Below are positions 7,345 to 17,820 of a stretch of 64,000 bases of DNA, piece after piece (position 1 is the first letter of the stretch; the number at the start of each line of letters is the position of its first letter). This DNA is from Diplonema papillatum (Eukaryota > Euglenozoa > Diplonemea > Diplonemida > Diplonemidae). The notes beneath the pieces are model-generated. The model made no database searches. It was not told where the DNA came from and saw nothing but the letters and a program-made list of their open reading frames with translations. A program made the translations under genes and the position numbers. Where the stretch lies: NCBI GenBank assembly GCA_030068145.1, contig JAPJBO010000089.1, positions 248,001 to 312,000 on the forward strand, read 5' to 3'.

Positions 7345-9040
7345 CCTTGGGACTTTATAAATTTGGGTCGCTGAGCCACAAAACCCGGTTTTCAGCCGTG
7401 GTCCGGTTGGGCATGCTGACGCCTTGGCGCTTTCCGACGACTTGTTGATCGTGTATTCGAGAGGTGCAAAGCAAATAAGGATGAGGATGAACATGGCCTG
7501 AAACGGAAACTAGCGAGATTTTCCAACCCAGCGGGAAAAATGATGGGAAGTCTAGCAGTCGAGCTACGCTGCCCGCCTGCGTACGGAGACAACATTCGGC
7601 TGAACACACTTGCGCACCAAGGCCTCCTTCTACGTTTGATGTGGCGGGCTCGTGCCCGTTTCCGTCTTGCATGTCACTCCAGAGACTCCCGCACGATTCG
7701 CCTTGATAAACACCTGCTTTAAGTTAAAGTGCAGGTGCCATGAAGGCAGGCAAGCACCAAACTAGTTGGACGACCCCATACATCGCGAGAGCATGGGAAA
7801 AGAAGAATGAAACAATTCCGGAGCTGGGAGATGCACTGATCACAATCAGCATCGACTGGTCAATGATGATGAAAACGATACGCAAAAGAGGTGTTGTTCT
7901 TCGCGTGCACAGGAAATCATCCTCTCTTGGGTGTTTGCGTGTACGTGCAGGGGGAAGGCTTCACACGGCTAGTGACCGTTTGACTCATCCCCTTCAAATA
8001 CGCTGCCAGCGTTCTCTTTCGAGTTTACGATTACCCGGCAGTGCCTGAAGGTGCTAGTAACCCCCCCCTCTCCGGAAACCCCGTCAGTTTGAAAACCCCC
8101 GTACAGTCGCGAGAAGAAATGCGTAGTTTTGTTGTGAAAGGAAGAAATGCGTAGTTTTGTTTTATTCTTAAGAAGAAGACAAGAGTGTTGTTTTGTGCTA
8201 CCGTTTTTTTTTTTTTTTTTTCGTTGACGCACCATCTCTGCACCCCCAATCCTGGACGTGGTGCTAGATGGCGATTGCTCATTGCCAGAGGGTCCTACTC
8301 GGGCGGGCTCAGTTTCTTCAAGCAGCAATTCGGTTCATAAACATCAACAGCTAAAAAAGCGGGCGATGCACCCCCCTTGTAGGGGGGTGGATTAATAAGC
8401 TGTCTGTTCAACGACGTCTGCTGCGTCTTATTTTTGTGTACGCTTGACCGGTTGAGAGAGGCGGGCAATCTGGGATCTCTGCAGGGTTCGTCAGAGGTTG
8501 AGAACGTTGGGTTTCCAAACAATTGGTACATTCTAGCCGATAGGACTGCGAGAGGAAGCGTCCCTCGTCGAAACAGCAGAGGGCTCGGTGAATATGCCGA
8601 GGCTGCGGAAGACTAGTTACACTTGGTCGCAGGGAATGCACACAACTCCGCTCGAAGCTGCAGACTTCACGACCCACGTGAAGCCGCAGAAGGTTCGAGG
8701 CGAAAAGGTTGGATTTGCAAAAAGTAGTAGGAGTATGTGTCGTCTAAGGGAACAAGTCAGGGAGAAGAACGGCGCAAAGAACATTTCCGGAGTTGGGGCT
8801 TGCACTGATAAACGGACGATCAGCATCAACTGACCAAAGGCGATGAAAATGATAAGGCCAAAGTTTCTACAGGGTATAAACCTCTCTGGGGGGGTTTCCT
8901 GTATCAATTTTTTGTTGGCTTCGTTTTCTCTTTCATGTGCAACCGTTGTTCCGGAAAGGTTCCCGTCAGTACAGATGTACTATTTAAAAAAGAAAAAGAA
9001 GAAATGACTCCGGCTGGTCACGTCGTTTTTTTACGAGGGT
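7345..9040. other. No gene seen; decayed repeats
   Basis: Contains fragments of short dispersed families. 7724-7755 matches 32445-32475. 7800-7890 and 8768-8850 match each other and 21255-21330. 8250-8350 is a diverged member of the family at 27733-27918. The AGAAATGCGTAGTTTTG motif appears twice in tandem at 8112-8160, and a T-run lies at 8205-8221. No ORF has a recognisable domain. Confidence 0.5.
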
Positions 9041-9096
9041 GAGCAGGTTCACCCCTATCCCCTGGAACTGCATCGAATTGCCTGCTGCTGTGCCCT

Positions 9097-9420
9097 GTAA
9101 TGCAGGCCATCGCTTCAGATATTCTGCATTGTAACTTCACTGCTGCCGCTGTCCATCACAGTCTACCAACAGTCTATCACCGGCACCTGAAGCGCGACAC
9201 ACGGTACGATTGAAGACGAATGCAGGTCATCGCTACAGATGTTCTGCGTTGTAACTTCACTGCTGCCGCTGTCCATCACAGTCTACCAACAGTCTACCGC
9301 AGGCGCCTGAAGCGCGACACGCGACGATCGAAGAGGTAGTCACCTAGTGACGAATGCAGGTCATTGCTACAGATGTTCTGTATTCTAACCTCAACGAATC
9401 CAATCCATCACAGGCTATCA
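9097..9420 (+). repeat. Tandem repeat, about 121-133-bp unit, 2.5 copies
   Basis: Units begin AATGCAGGYCATCGCTWCAG near 9099, 9220 and 9353. They share a long internal segment (CACTGCTGCCGCTGTCC) and end near CTGAAGCGCGACAC. The second unit carries an extra CACCTAGTGACG-type stretch. The third copy diverges after about 50 bases. Non-coding. Confidence 0.7.
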
Positions 9421-9549
9421 GCAGGGGGTGGACCGGCTCAGGGGGCAAGGTCGTGTCATAGAATGCATGCAAACAGTTATTATTTTCTTCCGAATTTTCG
9501 TATTTGCTGTTTGCGAGTGCGCTCTTGGGTCTTGAACCCGGGACAAGAG

Positions 9550-10155
9550 TCAAATACACCCTGGTGCTGCAGCTTGTGCCGGTGATGAAACCCTGCTACG
9601 CGGTAGCCAAGCTCTACGTGGGGCCAAGTGGTCGGTTACCCAAACCGAAGCAGCAAGGTGTGGCGTACCTTGGTTTGGCACTTGCGCTGAACACGAGCCC
9701 GTAGAGAGGTTGACCACAAGACGCGGGATACGGGTCTGTGCTAACTCCGGTGCAAACTTTGCACGCTGCGGTTCGACCGTGAGGTTGTTGTTGGCGAGAT
9801 GCAAGGATTGGATGCGAGGATTTTGCCGGAGTTCCCCCGCAAGGACGGTGAGTGCCGAGTCGTCGATGCGGTTGAGGCTGGGGTCGAGCGAAGTGACCGA
9901 CGTATTCGCCTGGATACCCTCGGCCAACTGCCTCGCACCGCCATGCTCTTGTCCCGAAGCAATTTTCTTCTCGTCGAGCGGACGTTGACTTGAAACCGAC
10001 GAGGTTGCGAAGCCTCCGAGTTTGACTTTTGTTGCAGTGTTGTTGTGTGCGCAGAGCCTGCGCTTTGTTTCAAGCTGTACGGGCACGGGAGCATCTGCCG
10101 GGCGGTACCTAGCGTTCTCGTTTTGCAGTGGTTTCGGCCATTGGTCACGGACCAT
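9550..10155 (-). pseudogene. Leucine-rich repeat (ribonuclease-inhibitor type) fragment
   Basis: A 201-codon open frame. Its middle (about 9735-9945) encodes two linked LRR units: AEGIQANTSVTSLD with NRIDDSALTVLAGEL, then RQNPRIQSLHLANNNLTVE. The L-x-x-L-x-L-x-x-N-x-I pattern and 28-residue spacing are typical of ribonuclease-inhibitor-type LRR proteins. On either side the translation loses any LRR pattern. The 3' part overlaps a dispersed repeat (9606-9700, matched near 63280-63370). It is most likely a remnant or single exon of a larger LRR gene. No start codon or complete repeat array is present, so no function is assigned. Confidence 0.55.
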
Positions 10156-10159
10156 CGCA

Positions 10160-11125
10160 GATGTTCGCTAGCCGCAGGAGCCAGAAGATTGCTTGCCTCC
10201 AGCCGCGTGATACTGTTATTTCTTGCTTTGCGAGAAGGCGAGTATCAATAGCGATGGCTGCATCTAGCCGACGCAAATAAAAGCAAATGGAAAACAAATA
10301 AAGCAGTTCGCATTCTACGACTGATCGTGCTTTTGGTCATGCGCGCCCGCAGGGACCGATGGCCAGTCTTCCTCCAACACGTCATGTGAACTGAGTCGTT
10401 CTTCGTAAAGCGGGTAGCTACTTGTGAACATGCGCAACCCTTGGTACCCCCTCCTCCAACTAAGATTTTCCCGGTGTTGCCAGGCGCACTTGGCTGCATA
10501 GTGGAGTCCAGTCTCAGGGGCGGCGAAATACTCGACGTAGCTGCTTCGACTCCGAATAGAAGGGAGGAAATATAGAGGTAAGGGGAAGGGGCAAATACAA
10601 TACAAACACAATCTGATTTGTTCTTCGCTCACACCATCGTGTGTTGTTTTCTCACTCAAGATTTTGACCTGTTGTGTTTGTGTGATTTGTCGTGTAGGGG
10701 TAAACCCGCATGACCTCACGTCCGTTCAACACGTGTTTCGGTAGTTACTGCACTTGGGATCCCTTCTGTTCTTTGTCGGGCAGCATCGTCGAGCATTTCC
10801 TTTCAAGCTGGCGCTTATGTAAAAAAGAGCTGGAGTGAAAAGCGGGTGGCAAGCCCGCATATCGGGTGTCGATTTTCGCGCGTTTTGGGGGGGTTGTGGC
10901 TTTTTTGGGTGTGTCTTCGGTACACCCGAAACCTTATCCCCAGCTTCTGAGTCGGGACTCCAGCGTGTGTCTTGGGAGAGTCGTCGGTACTCTCGCCGTG
11001 TGCCGGTGCTTGACTTGATCTCTCACCTGCGCTGCGTCGCTGGCGAGGAAACGAAGCGTTCTTTTTGGGGAGTGAATCCCGATTACCAAACTGGACAGGG
11101 GTAGTGGTGGTGAAGTTCTTCTTGT
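10160..11125. other. No gene seen
   Basis: Unique-looking sequence without a domain-bearing ORF. An open frame at 10835-11104 (plus strand) has no recognisable motif and is not annotated. Confidence 0.4.
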
Positions 11126-11330
11126 AAAAAAATACTGAGGGGCTGCTTTGTGCTTACTTTGAAGGAATACAAGTACAAAGCGGGTCTTTTTTGTTGAGCG
11201 CTTACGCCCACCTCTGAACCCAGATTCACCTGTGTTTCGTGTGGGCTACAGCACATTTACCTCCTTTGATCTTTCGCAGCTGGCAGCCTCCTCAAGTATT
11301 TCCTAAAGCAGGTGCTTGTACAAAAAGAAT
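11126..11330 (+). repeat. Dispersed repeat family (copy of 3010-3228)
   Basis: Aligns along its length with 3010-3228, from GAGGGGCTG to the CTCAAGTATTTCCT ending, with small deletions such as loss of ACAA within the ending. This is the second-best copy in the window. Confidence 0.7.
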
Positions 11331-12510
11331 TATCTTCAGGAGAGCTGACAAAATCGACCCTGTCGACCCTGGTTGACCAGTTCTATGACGGGATTGAGCC
11401 CCTGATCCTTTTCTTTTATAGCGTTTTTTTTTGTTTTTTTGAATTTGAAAGGTCTGGTGTTTAGAGTTCCGTTGAGGCCGTTTTTTTCTTTTCTGCTTTT
11501 TAAGCGAAGATCTTTTTGGAAGCAGGTTTCTGCGTTTTCCCTCTCGTTTTTTTTTTTTTTTTTTTTTGACGGTTTCGGGGATTTCCTTTTCTTTCCATTT
11601 TCTTTGAACAGTATCTGGGCATAAGCGTATCCTACAAGAACCCTTCCAGGTGTCATTGGCCAATGAATCCCCACAAAGTGAAGAAGAAGTCTAACGACGA
11701 GGACTCGGGTATATCAAGCCGAGATCAGCTTATCGAGGACCCCCAGGGCAGAGGAGAACCTACGGCGGTGAAGTAGCCCGCACTGCACAATGCCGGGCGC
11801 CGGTGTCCAGCAAGAACAACAAGCACACCACAACCGCAACTGAAAAGTTAGACATTTAATACAAAATCCACGCAAGAGTGCTGTCAACACGCATCTCGTA
11901 CACGCGCTCTGTTCGTAAGCTGCCTTTGTCAGCGGTTGATTCCTTCGCAGGTACTCTGCCGCCAGAAGTTCGTTCCGTAGTGATATGTCTCGCGCCGACG
12001 ATCAAGCCAGGGTACCTCTCTCAGACCTTGACCCTACCAACGAAAACTGGTTCTCTGATTGGGTGGGGAAGCCGATAAACACCAGTACCTGGTCACGCAG
12101 CTCCGCTTCAATCGCGAGCAGTCGGTTCGCCGGTCGGGGTTGCGCCAGTCTGCGTTGTCTTCGGCGTCGCTGGTGGGGCGCCCGACGCTGGTCGCGCGGC
12201 AGGGCCAGCACGCCTTCGGCCCGCTGCAGGCACAGCCGGGCGATCTTGCCGAACAGCGTCGGGTCCCGCTCCCGGTGCGTGCGGCTCCACAACGACGCGC
12301 CGCTGCGGGCGGCAGCGACGGAGCGTGAAGCGACCAACTACGCATAACAGGAGTGCGGAACTGCGCTTTGGTGGGGAATCGGCTCCACGGGACTAAAAGG
12401 CCTTTGGGGGCCGGACCAGGAAACACACAAGATAGCACCCTGGATCAACCGGCGTCGACGTTTTTCGTTTCTAGCGTTATTTTAAGTTTCTACTTTCATT
12501 CGTTTCCGGT
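11331..12510. other. No confirmed gene; GC-rich island at 12090-12330
   Basis: 11331-11880 is AT-rich with a T-run at about 11549-11567 and no credible ORF. 12090-12330 is a sharp GC-rich island. A minus-strand frame (12002-12337) across it is Arg/Ala/Leu-rich (FGKIARLCLQRAEGVLAL) and could be a captured exon, but no family is recognised. The remainder to 12510 shows nothing. Confidence 0.35.
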
Positions 12511-12817
12511 AAAGGGGGGGGGGGGGGGGGGTCGAATAATAATACCTGTGTCATTATTCGATTTGTCGAACACTAAAAATTAGTATGGCGCTTCCGTTTG
12601 TTTGTGCGCACTAGCGGCTTTTCACCTGATTTGGTGAGTTGCTTTTAGTACGCTGCCAACTACTAATTTTTAGTACCAACAATGCAATGTTAACACAAAA
12701 GAAACTTCCGGGTAGCCGAACAGTAGCAGGATCAAATAGTGGTAGTGTTTTTAGACAACCAGACGTGTGTCAAATACACAAACTGTTATTGTTCGACCCC
12801 CCCCCCCCCCACCTTTA
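12511..12817. mobile_element. MITE with G-run / C-run termini
   Basis: The left end is TAAAG, then a run of about 17 G, then GTCGAATAAT. The right end is the mirror image: ATTGTTCGA, a C-run, ACCTTTA. Inside, ACTAAAAATTAGTA near 12570 and TACTAATTTTTAGTA near 12660 form a second inverted pair. It is about 307 bp with no coding capacity. Element 47250-47749 has the same G-run plus GTCGAATA end. Confidence 0.6.
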
Positions 12818-13354
12818 TCTCAGCTTTCGCTCTCGCTTGAAAATACAGCTTTGGAAAACTCTGAATTCTGATGGCACCCTGATGATGGGGTTCTTCTTTT
12901 CCGCTTCGTTCCCGCGGTAGCCATTTTCGACCTCGAGCGCCGCATCTTCGACCCGTCCCCGCGTGAGGCCGCCAGCCTCCTGCCCAACGACTGGATGCAG
13001 CAGTGAGTGGGAGACTGCCGTACCCCCCCCCCAACGTGTGTCGAACGCTGAAGGACGTCCTGGACCACCCGTCCTTTTTGCGGTCTTTTTGGGGTCCGAC
13101 CGAAAATCGTTCTTTTTGTGTTTCCGTGGGGGTGGGCGGGCCCGGGGTCGGTCCTTTTAGAGTTAAAAGCTTGTGAAATTTCTTTCTCTTTGAAATCCGG
13201 GGCTGCAGCTGGATCTGGCGAGGCCACTTCAGGACGGATCTTGCGGGTAAGCGACACCTCTGTACCGGGCAAAGCCTGCCGCACGGGAGCCAAGTTTCAC
13301 GTGTTCGGCGGTACTGCAGAGCTACGGGTCTACGGGTCAAGGCTTTCGACTTCA

Positions 13355-13460
13355 TTATTACAGCATTTATTGTGGTTTGGAGGTTCGGTGTTACAAGGTC
13401 TCTGGTTGATCATTGAGGCTGGGAGTCGGGTAGTGTGAGGGATGGCATAATTACACACTT
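13355..13460 (+). repeat. Dispersed repeat with TTTATTGTGGTTT start
   Basis: Diverged copy of the segment found next to the repeat-protein gene at 43490-43600 and 44022-44110, with a fragment at 34810-34850. Shared pieces include TTTATTGTGGTTT, GAGGTTCGGTGTT and TGTGAGGGATG. Confidence 0.6.
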
Positions 13461-13494
13461 TAACTACGGCTATCCAAGTTTGGAACTGTTGCGA

Positions 13495-13647
13495 CTGACA
13501 CCAAGAAATATGCGTAGTTTTGGTTTATTCTTTTGCTTTTCGTTGTCGACAACACTTATTTACTTTCAGCTTCTTTTCATGCCTTTTAGTGACGGTAGTT
13601 TTGGGTTTCTTTCTTCACCATGGATTTTCTGGACTTTATGGTGCCAT
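13495..13647 (+). repeat. Dispersed repeat, copy 2 of 2
   Basis: Matches 166-306: the ATGCGTAGTTTTGG motif, the GTTGTCGACAACA palindrome core, and the CCATGGATTTTCTGGACTTT ending. A fragment of the TTAAGTACATGAACCACATG family follows at 13690-13735. Confidence 0.7.
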
Positions 13648-13740
13648 AGAGTTGTCGTACTCTCTCTATGCCGCCCACGTCATGTTCGTTTGGCATTGAG
13701 TTCTTTGAAGTACATGAACCACATGGATTAGCATACACTA

Positions 13741-13860
13741 TTTTTTTTCGTTTAGGGCTGACTATTTTTATTTTTGGCTCGCGCTCTGGCACCTCAAAAA
13801 AAAACTGGGCGCGCGCGCTAAAAAAAAAATAATAGGGCAAAAAATTACAAAAAAAAAAAA
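13741..13860 (+). repeat. AT-rich repeat shared in inverse with 19640-19790
   Basis: The block GGGCTGACTATTTTTATTTT followed by TGGCTCGCGCTC lies at 13756-13787 and, inverted, at about 19738-19773. Both are embedded in A/T homopolymers and GCGCGC stretches. Non-coding. Confidence 0.6.
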
Positions 13861-15220
13861 AATAGCTGGCCGCAGTGCCATTCGAGCCCTGAGTCCAATC
13901 TTGGGTTCACCCTTCTCGGATGCATTTTAAGTTCAACCCCTCAAAATAATCCGAAAACATACCGACAACGCCAACACGAGTTCACAAAGTATCTAAAAGA
14001 CAAGACCAGCAGGCACATGGTACACCGTTGCTGGGGATTTCAGCGAGTCCACATGGACTTCCCGTGGTTCCCACGAAGCCAACGAGATACGTAGAAGCGG
14101 ACATGGAGAGAGATCATAGATGTGAAGTTGGCGTCGATGGATCCAGTTTGTGTCTTTTGGCACATGCTCGAGGTTGGCTGCTTGCTTTGGACCTCTCGAT
14201 TGCTGAAGGACCTCGCACAGATGCATCCCCAGGGGAAGTGCTCGGGTTTGCAGAAGAGTCGGAGCATGGTTGGGCAACCACCATGGGTGGCTACAGCCAC
14301 CGGTGGTTGCCATCCTAGTGGCTGTCGGTGGTTATTCCTCACCTACGCTGTCGGTAGGGATCCTGCTTTCGCAACAGGGAGAAGAGTACTCCACTGAGCA
14401 TGAATCTGTGCAACGAGTGTCGACGCTCCCGGCTTCGTGAAGTTCATTGCAGATGCCAGGAAACTGGAAGGAAACAATGCGAATAAGCAGTTCCACAGCC
14501 TAGAAGGTGCCCACAGTGTGGCAGATGCGTCCAAAAGGATGGGCAAGCTCACGAACCCAGTGCCAGCAGTAGTAGGGCCCATCGTCCCATGACCCCAGAT
14601 TCCGGGCCAGGAACACGGGTTCTTCTTCGCCCTTCAGCCTCAGTCAATCGCAGTTAGATGGCTTTCCACACAAACAGATCTCGTTTCCCTACCTTCCTTC
14701 CTATGTAGCAGTGTTGCGCCTGTACAGCCGTAGTGCTGCACAGGTGCTCCAATGGGCATCGTCTGCACCACAGAATTGAAGGTCTTGTGACTTTTCTTGA
14801 AGGGTTCTCATTTTCTTGCACGACTGTGCATCGTTCAAGGCATAGTTTCTTGCCATGCCAAAAACAGCAAGCCCTGGGGCTGCCCCAACTATGGTTGAGA
14901 TCCCTTTTGGCTGGGCACCTGGTATTGGCCGCCATTGGAGTCGTGTCTGCAGTTTGCAGGTATTCCCGGGCGGGGACTTTTGCGTCCGAGATAACTCAAA
15001 AATATCCGAGTGCCCGAAGTGGTCCAGGTGACCCAGAAGTGGCGGTCGTCCAAGTTGTCCTGTCGACCCTGCACAAACTATTTTTTTTTTCCCAACTATT
15101 TTTTTTTTTTTTTGAGGTTTCGCACAGGGATTTATATAGCTTTTGCTCCTCTGAAGAAAAGTCCTTTTTCCCCTCGGGGTCCTGTCCCGGATCCAAAATT
15201 AACCCCTTACGGACGGGAGA
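13861..15220. other. No gene seen
   Basis: Mostly unique sequence of moderate GC. 14280-14335 holds short local inverted repeats of GGTGGCTACAGCCACC type. 15081-15112 holds two T-runs. No ORF has a recognisable domain. Confidence 0.4.
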
Positions 15221-16751
15221 CATATGGTACGATGCCAAAACCCCCCCCCCCCCCCTTTGCACTAATAAAACTTTTTTTGATGTCACCCCATACTGGCCAC
15301 GAACCCCCACCTGTGTGGCCCAAAACGGTTCCCAAACGGTTTTTGGCGGGCTGAGTCGAGGTAAAGGGGTCTCTGAAGGCCCACGAATAGGCCCAGGTGG
15401 GCCCAGGTAGGCCCAGGTAGGCCCCTGGAGCGCGAGGGGGAGAGTCCCCAAAATGGGGTCATTTTCGGGCCTCGCCACTACTCAAGCTAGTCAAACACTT
15501 TCTGGCCTCCAGCGGGAAACCCAGACTTCAAAACGACAAGATCGGCTGTGTTCCGCCGTAGATAGCCACCAGCGGGTCCTCTTGAAGCCGAAGAATGCTC
15601 TCGGGGGTCACAGTTAGCCCCATGTGCGCAGCGCCAGCAGTGGGCAGGCACACGCTTAGAATGTGCGGTGTGCAAGTGCGCCCTGCCTAGAATCCGGCTT
15701 CACCCGCTTTTGAGAACACAGTGCAGAAAGCCTCTTCAGTACCCTTGATGTTGGCGTGGAGAATTGGTCATGCTCCTGAGATACCTTTTCACGCATCTCT
15801 GGTGTGACAACTGTGGGCCTCCCGCCAACGCCAATCTCGGCAGCCTTTCCCCGGTTCTTCCAGAGATTGTCACCCACGACCATTCCAACAGCCCTGTACC
15901 GGGCACGTGCCCAGTCCAAACCGCTCACGATGCGTCGCCGGCTCGCCTCGTCGTCAAGGCTGTTGAAGGCTTCTGAAAGCCTACCAGAAAGGCGCTTCCA
16001 GATGTCAACCTTCTCCTCCTCTGTCATTAGGGCGAGAAAGAAACCGATCAGGTCGTCACCAGAGACCTTTTCACAAAAGGTCCTGCTGGCTACGAGTCGT
16101 CTCTGCATGGACTGACCACGTCTTGTTTCCTCATGAAACGGCGATAACTTCTGCATTGCTCGCACCGATGACTCCACGAACTCCAGACCCGTGATCTTTG
16201 GCATTTTCCCCTCTCTTAGTTTCCGTTTTCCTGGGTCAACCTGTATTCTTAATTAGTACTGCTGGTAAAGGCAGGGTGCACCTGCTGCACCCACTCTATT
16301 TACAATGTGTGCCTGCCCACTGCAGGCGCTGCAGGCGGGGTGGCCAAGTAGGGCTATCTGTGACCCCTGAGAACACTCTTCGGCTTCAAGAGGACCCGCT
16401 GGTGGCTATCTACAGCGGAACACAGCCGATCTTGTCGTTGTGTAGTCTGGGTTTCCCGCTGGAGGCCAGAAGGTGTTTGACTAGCTTGAGTAGTGGCGAG
16501 GCTTTGAAAATGACCCCATTTTGGGGGCACACCCCCTCGCACTGAGAGCCCGCTCCGGGGCCCACCTGGGCCCACCTGGGCCCATTCGTGGGCCTTCAGA
16601 GACCCCTTTACCTCGACTCAGCCCGTCAAAAACCGTTTGGGACCCGTTTTGGGCCACACAGATGGGGGTTCGGGGCCAGTATGGAGTGACGTCAAAAAAT
16701 ATTTTATTAGTGCAAAGGGGGGGGGGTTTGGCATCGTCTCATATATATATG
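15221..16751. mobile_element. DNA element with about 440-bp terminal inverted repeats
   Basis: 15221-15655 and 16307-16751 are inverted copies of one another over about 440 bp. The shared sequence includes ACGATGCCAAAAC at the tips, a C-run (G-run on the other arm), a GGCCCACCTGGGCCC-type tandem and the inner AGGCACAC. The tips ATATGGTACGATGCC (left) and ATATGAGACGATGCC (right, inverted) are shared with the 48795-50422 element. The centre holds one ORF (15656-16204). The exact ends and any target duplication are unclear because the tips run into an AT dinucleotide stretch. Confidence 0.8.
15656..16204 (-). CDS. Unknown protein encoded between long inverted repeats
   Basis: 182 residues from ATG at 16204; the stop lies at the inner edge of the left arm. 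I do not recognise the family. The sequence is charged and helical: residues 45-75 read DDLIGFFLALMTEEEKVDIWKR in part, residues 90-110 include RRRIVSGLDWARARY. Residues 128-160 (GGRPTVVTPEMREKV, STPTSRVLKRL) look like a helix-turn-helix with a GRP-type linker as seen before some transposase domains. No DDE triad is present in this length. It occupies the whole space between the arms, so it is either the element's DNA-binding protein or the remaining N-terminal part of a transposase. Confidence 0.55.
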   Translation of the reverse strand: MPKITGLEFVESSVRAMQKLSPFHEETRRGQSMQRRLVASRTFCEKVSGDDLIGFFLALMTEEEKVDIWKRLSGRLSEAFNSLDDEASRRRIVSGLDWARARYRAVGMVVGDNLWKNRGKAAEIGVGGRPTVVTPEMREKVSQEHDQFSTPTSRVLKRLSALCSQKRVKPDSRQGALAHRTF

Positions 16752-17235
16752 TCGAAAAATCAAAAAAGGTTGCGGAGATCATCTCGCCTATGAAGACACA
16801 ACGAAAGTGATCCATGTTTGCTTCTTTGGAAAGATACGTCACAAATCTTTCAAATGCACCCTTCATCGGACAAAACTGCTGCCCGAGCTGCCAAGCGGAT
16901 GCAACTGCAAAACTTGGGGGCTGGCCAGAAATTGGGGGTTTTCTGGCACGTGCCAGGGACCCAAGCCACACCCAGCCAGTGCATGTTGGTCAAAGTGGTC
17001 GATGTTTGCTTCTTTGGAAAGATACGTCACAGATCTTTCAAATGCGCCCTTCATCTGACAAAACTGTTGCCCGAGTGACGAACAGATGCCACCGCGAAAC
17101 CTGGGACCCAGCCAGCATGGGACAGTAGCAAAAGACGGGGGGTGAAAGCTCAAAGGCGGACAAGGAAAAACGGGCATGCGAAGAGATGATCATTTGATTT
17201 GGTGCAGCGACGGGAAGAAAGGGTCTCTGATTCCA
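16752..17235. other. Non-coding, with an internal duplication
   Basis: About 100 bp is repeated directly at 16811-16900 and 17001-17090 (GTTTGCTTCTTTGGAAAGAT, then GATACGTCACA and CCCTTCATC). No gene is supported. Confidence 0.6.
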
Positions 17236-17820
17236 CTACTTCTTTGCAACTTTGCTGATTCTGTGGCCAGCCGACAGTGTACGATCCCTCCCTCTCTTGA
17301 AGTGCCGGCCGTTGGGGTCCTTCAAACGGTCAACGGTGCCTTGCATGGTTGGGTCATCGAAGAGATGTTGCGCCATGGTGTGGTACCTTCCGAAACACGG
17401 CACAGGGCAAAGAGGGACATCACACTGCTCGCATTTGTAAAGCGCACCTTTGCGCTGCACGTGGCATATGCACCGTCGCTGCTGATCCAGCTTGACGAGG
17501 TTGTGAAATAGCCCGTTCAACCTGTGATCAACGCCGTGCTTCTGCTTTTCTGTCTTGCGAGCAGATTGGGGCGAAGGTGAGGGTGGCGGTATCGTTTTTT
17601 TGGAAGGGGGTCCCGTCTCTGTAGAGCACTCTGTTGGGCAGTCCTTTTCGGCGGAAAGGAGCTCCATCACCAGCTTGCGCTTGAAATCGGGAAGTGAAGG
17701 TGTTCTTCCTTTCTTGTCAGTGCTCAGCATTTTCCACACGATGTAGGCATTCACAGTGGAGACCTCGACTAAGTAGAAAAAAAGTTTGAGGTACCAACGC
17801 CAATAAGAATTGGTAGTCAA
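17236..17820 (-). pseudogene. piggyBac-like transposase, C-terminal fragment
   Basis: A 194-codon frame. It opens with WRWYLKLFFYLVEVSTVNAY, which fits the helix after the catalytic core of piggyBac transposases (W-x-x-R-x-F-x-x-L-x-x-x-x-V-N-A). It then has FKRKLVMELL and a Ser/Pro linker. It ends in a cysteine-rich domain: CICH, CEQC, PLCPVPCF and YHT, the zinc-binding tail that recognises the terminal repeats. The DDD catalytic core that should precede it is missing. At the 5' side the frame passes directly into the 42/43-bp minisatellite, and its first codons (LTTNSY) are the reverse complement of the repeat core. It is therefore a truncated, dead copy. Three-prime terminal repeats were not identified. 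Confidence 0.8.

Noticed and set aside
9500..9560. TTGAACCCGGGACAAGAG read as a possible tRNA T-arm on the minus strand
   Set aside because: No matching acceptor stem, D-arm or anticodon arm at proper spacing. No tRNA gene was recognised anywhere in the window.
12914..12940. GGTAGCCATTTTCGACCTCGAG, similar to the dinoflagellate spliced leader
   Set aside because: Only an 11-base exact core matches and several other positions differ; no relic-leader context. Not enough to argue for a dinoflagellate.
13733..13750. ACACTATTTTTTTTCG, resembling the end of a euglenid spliced leader
   Set aside because: T-run plus CG is expected often in this T-rich sequence; no spliced-leader gene or repeat unit is present.
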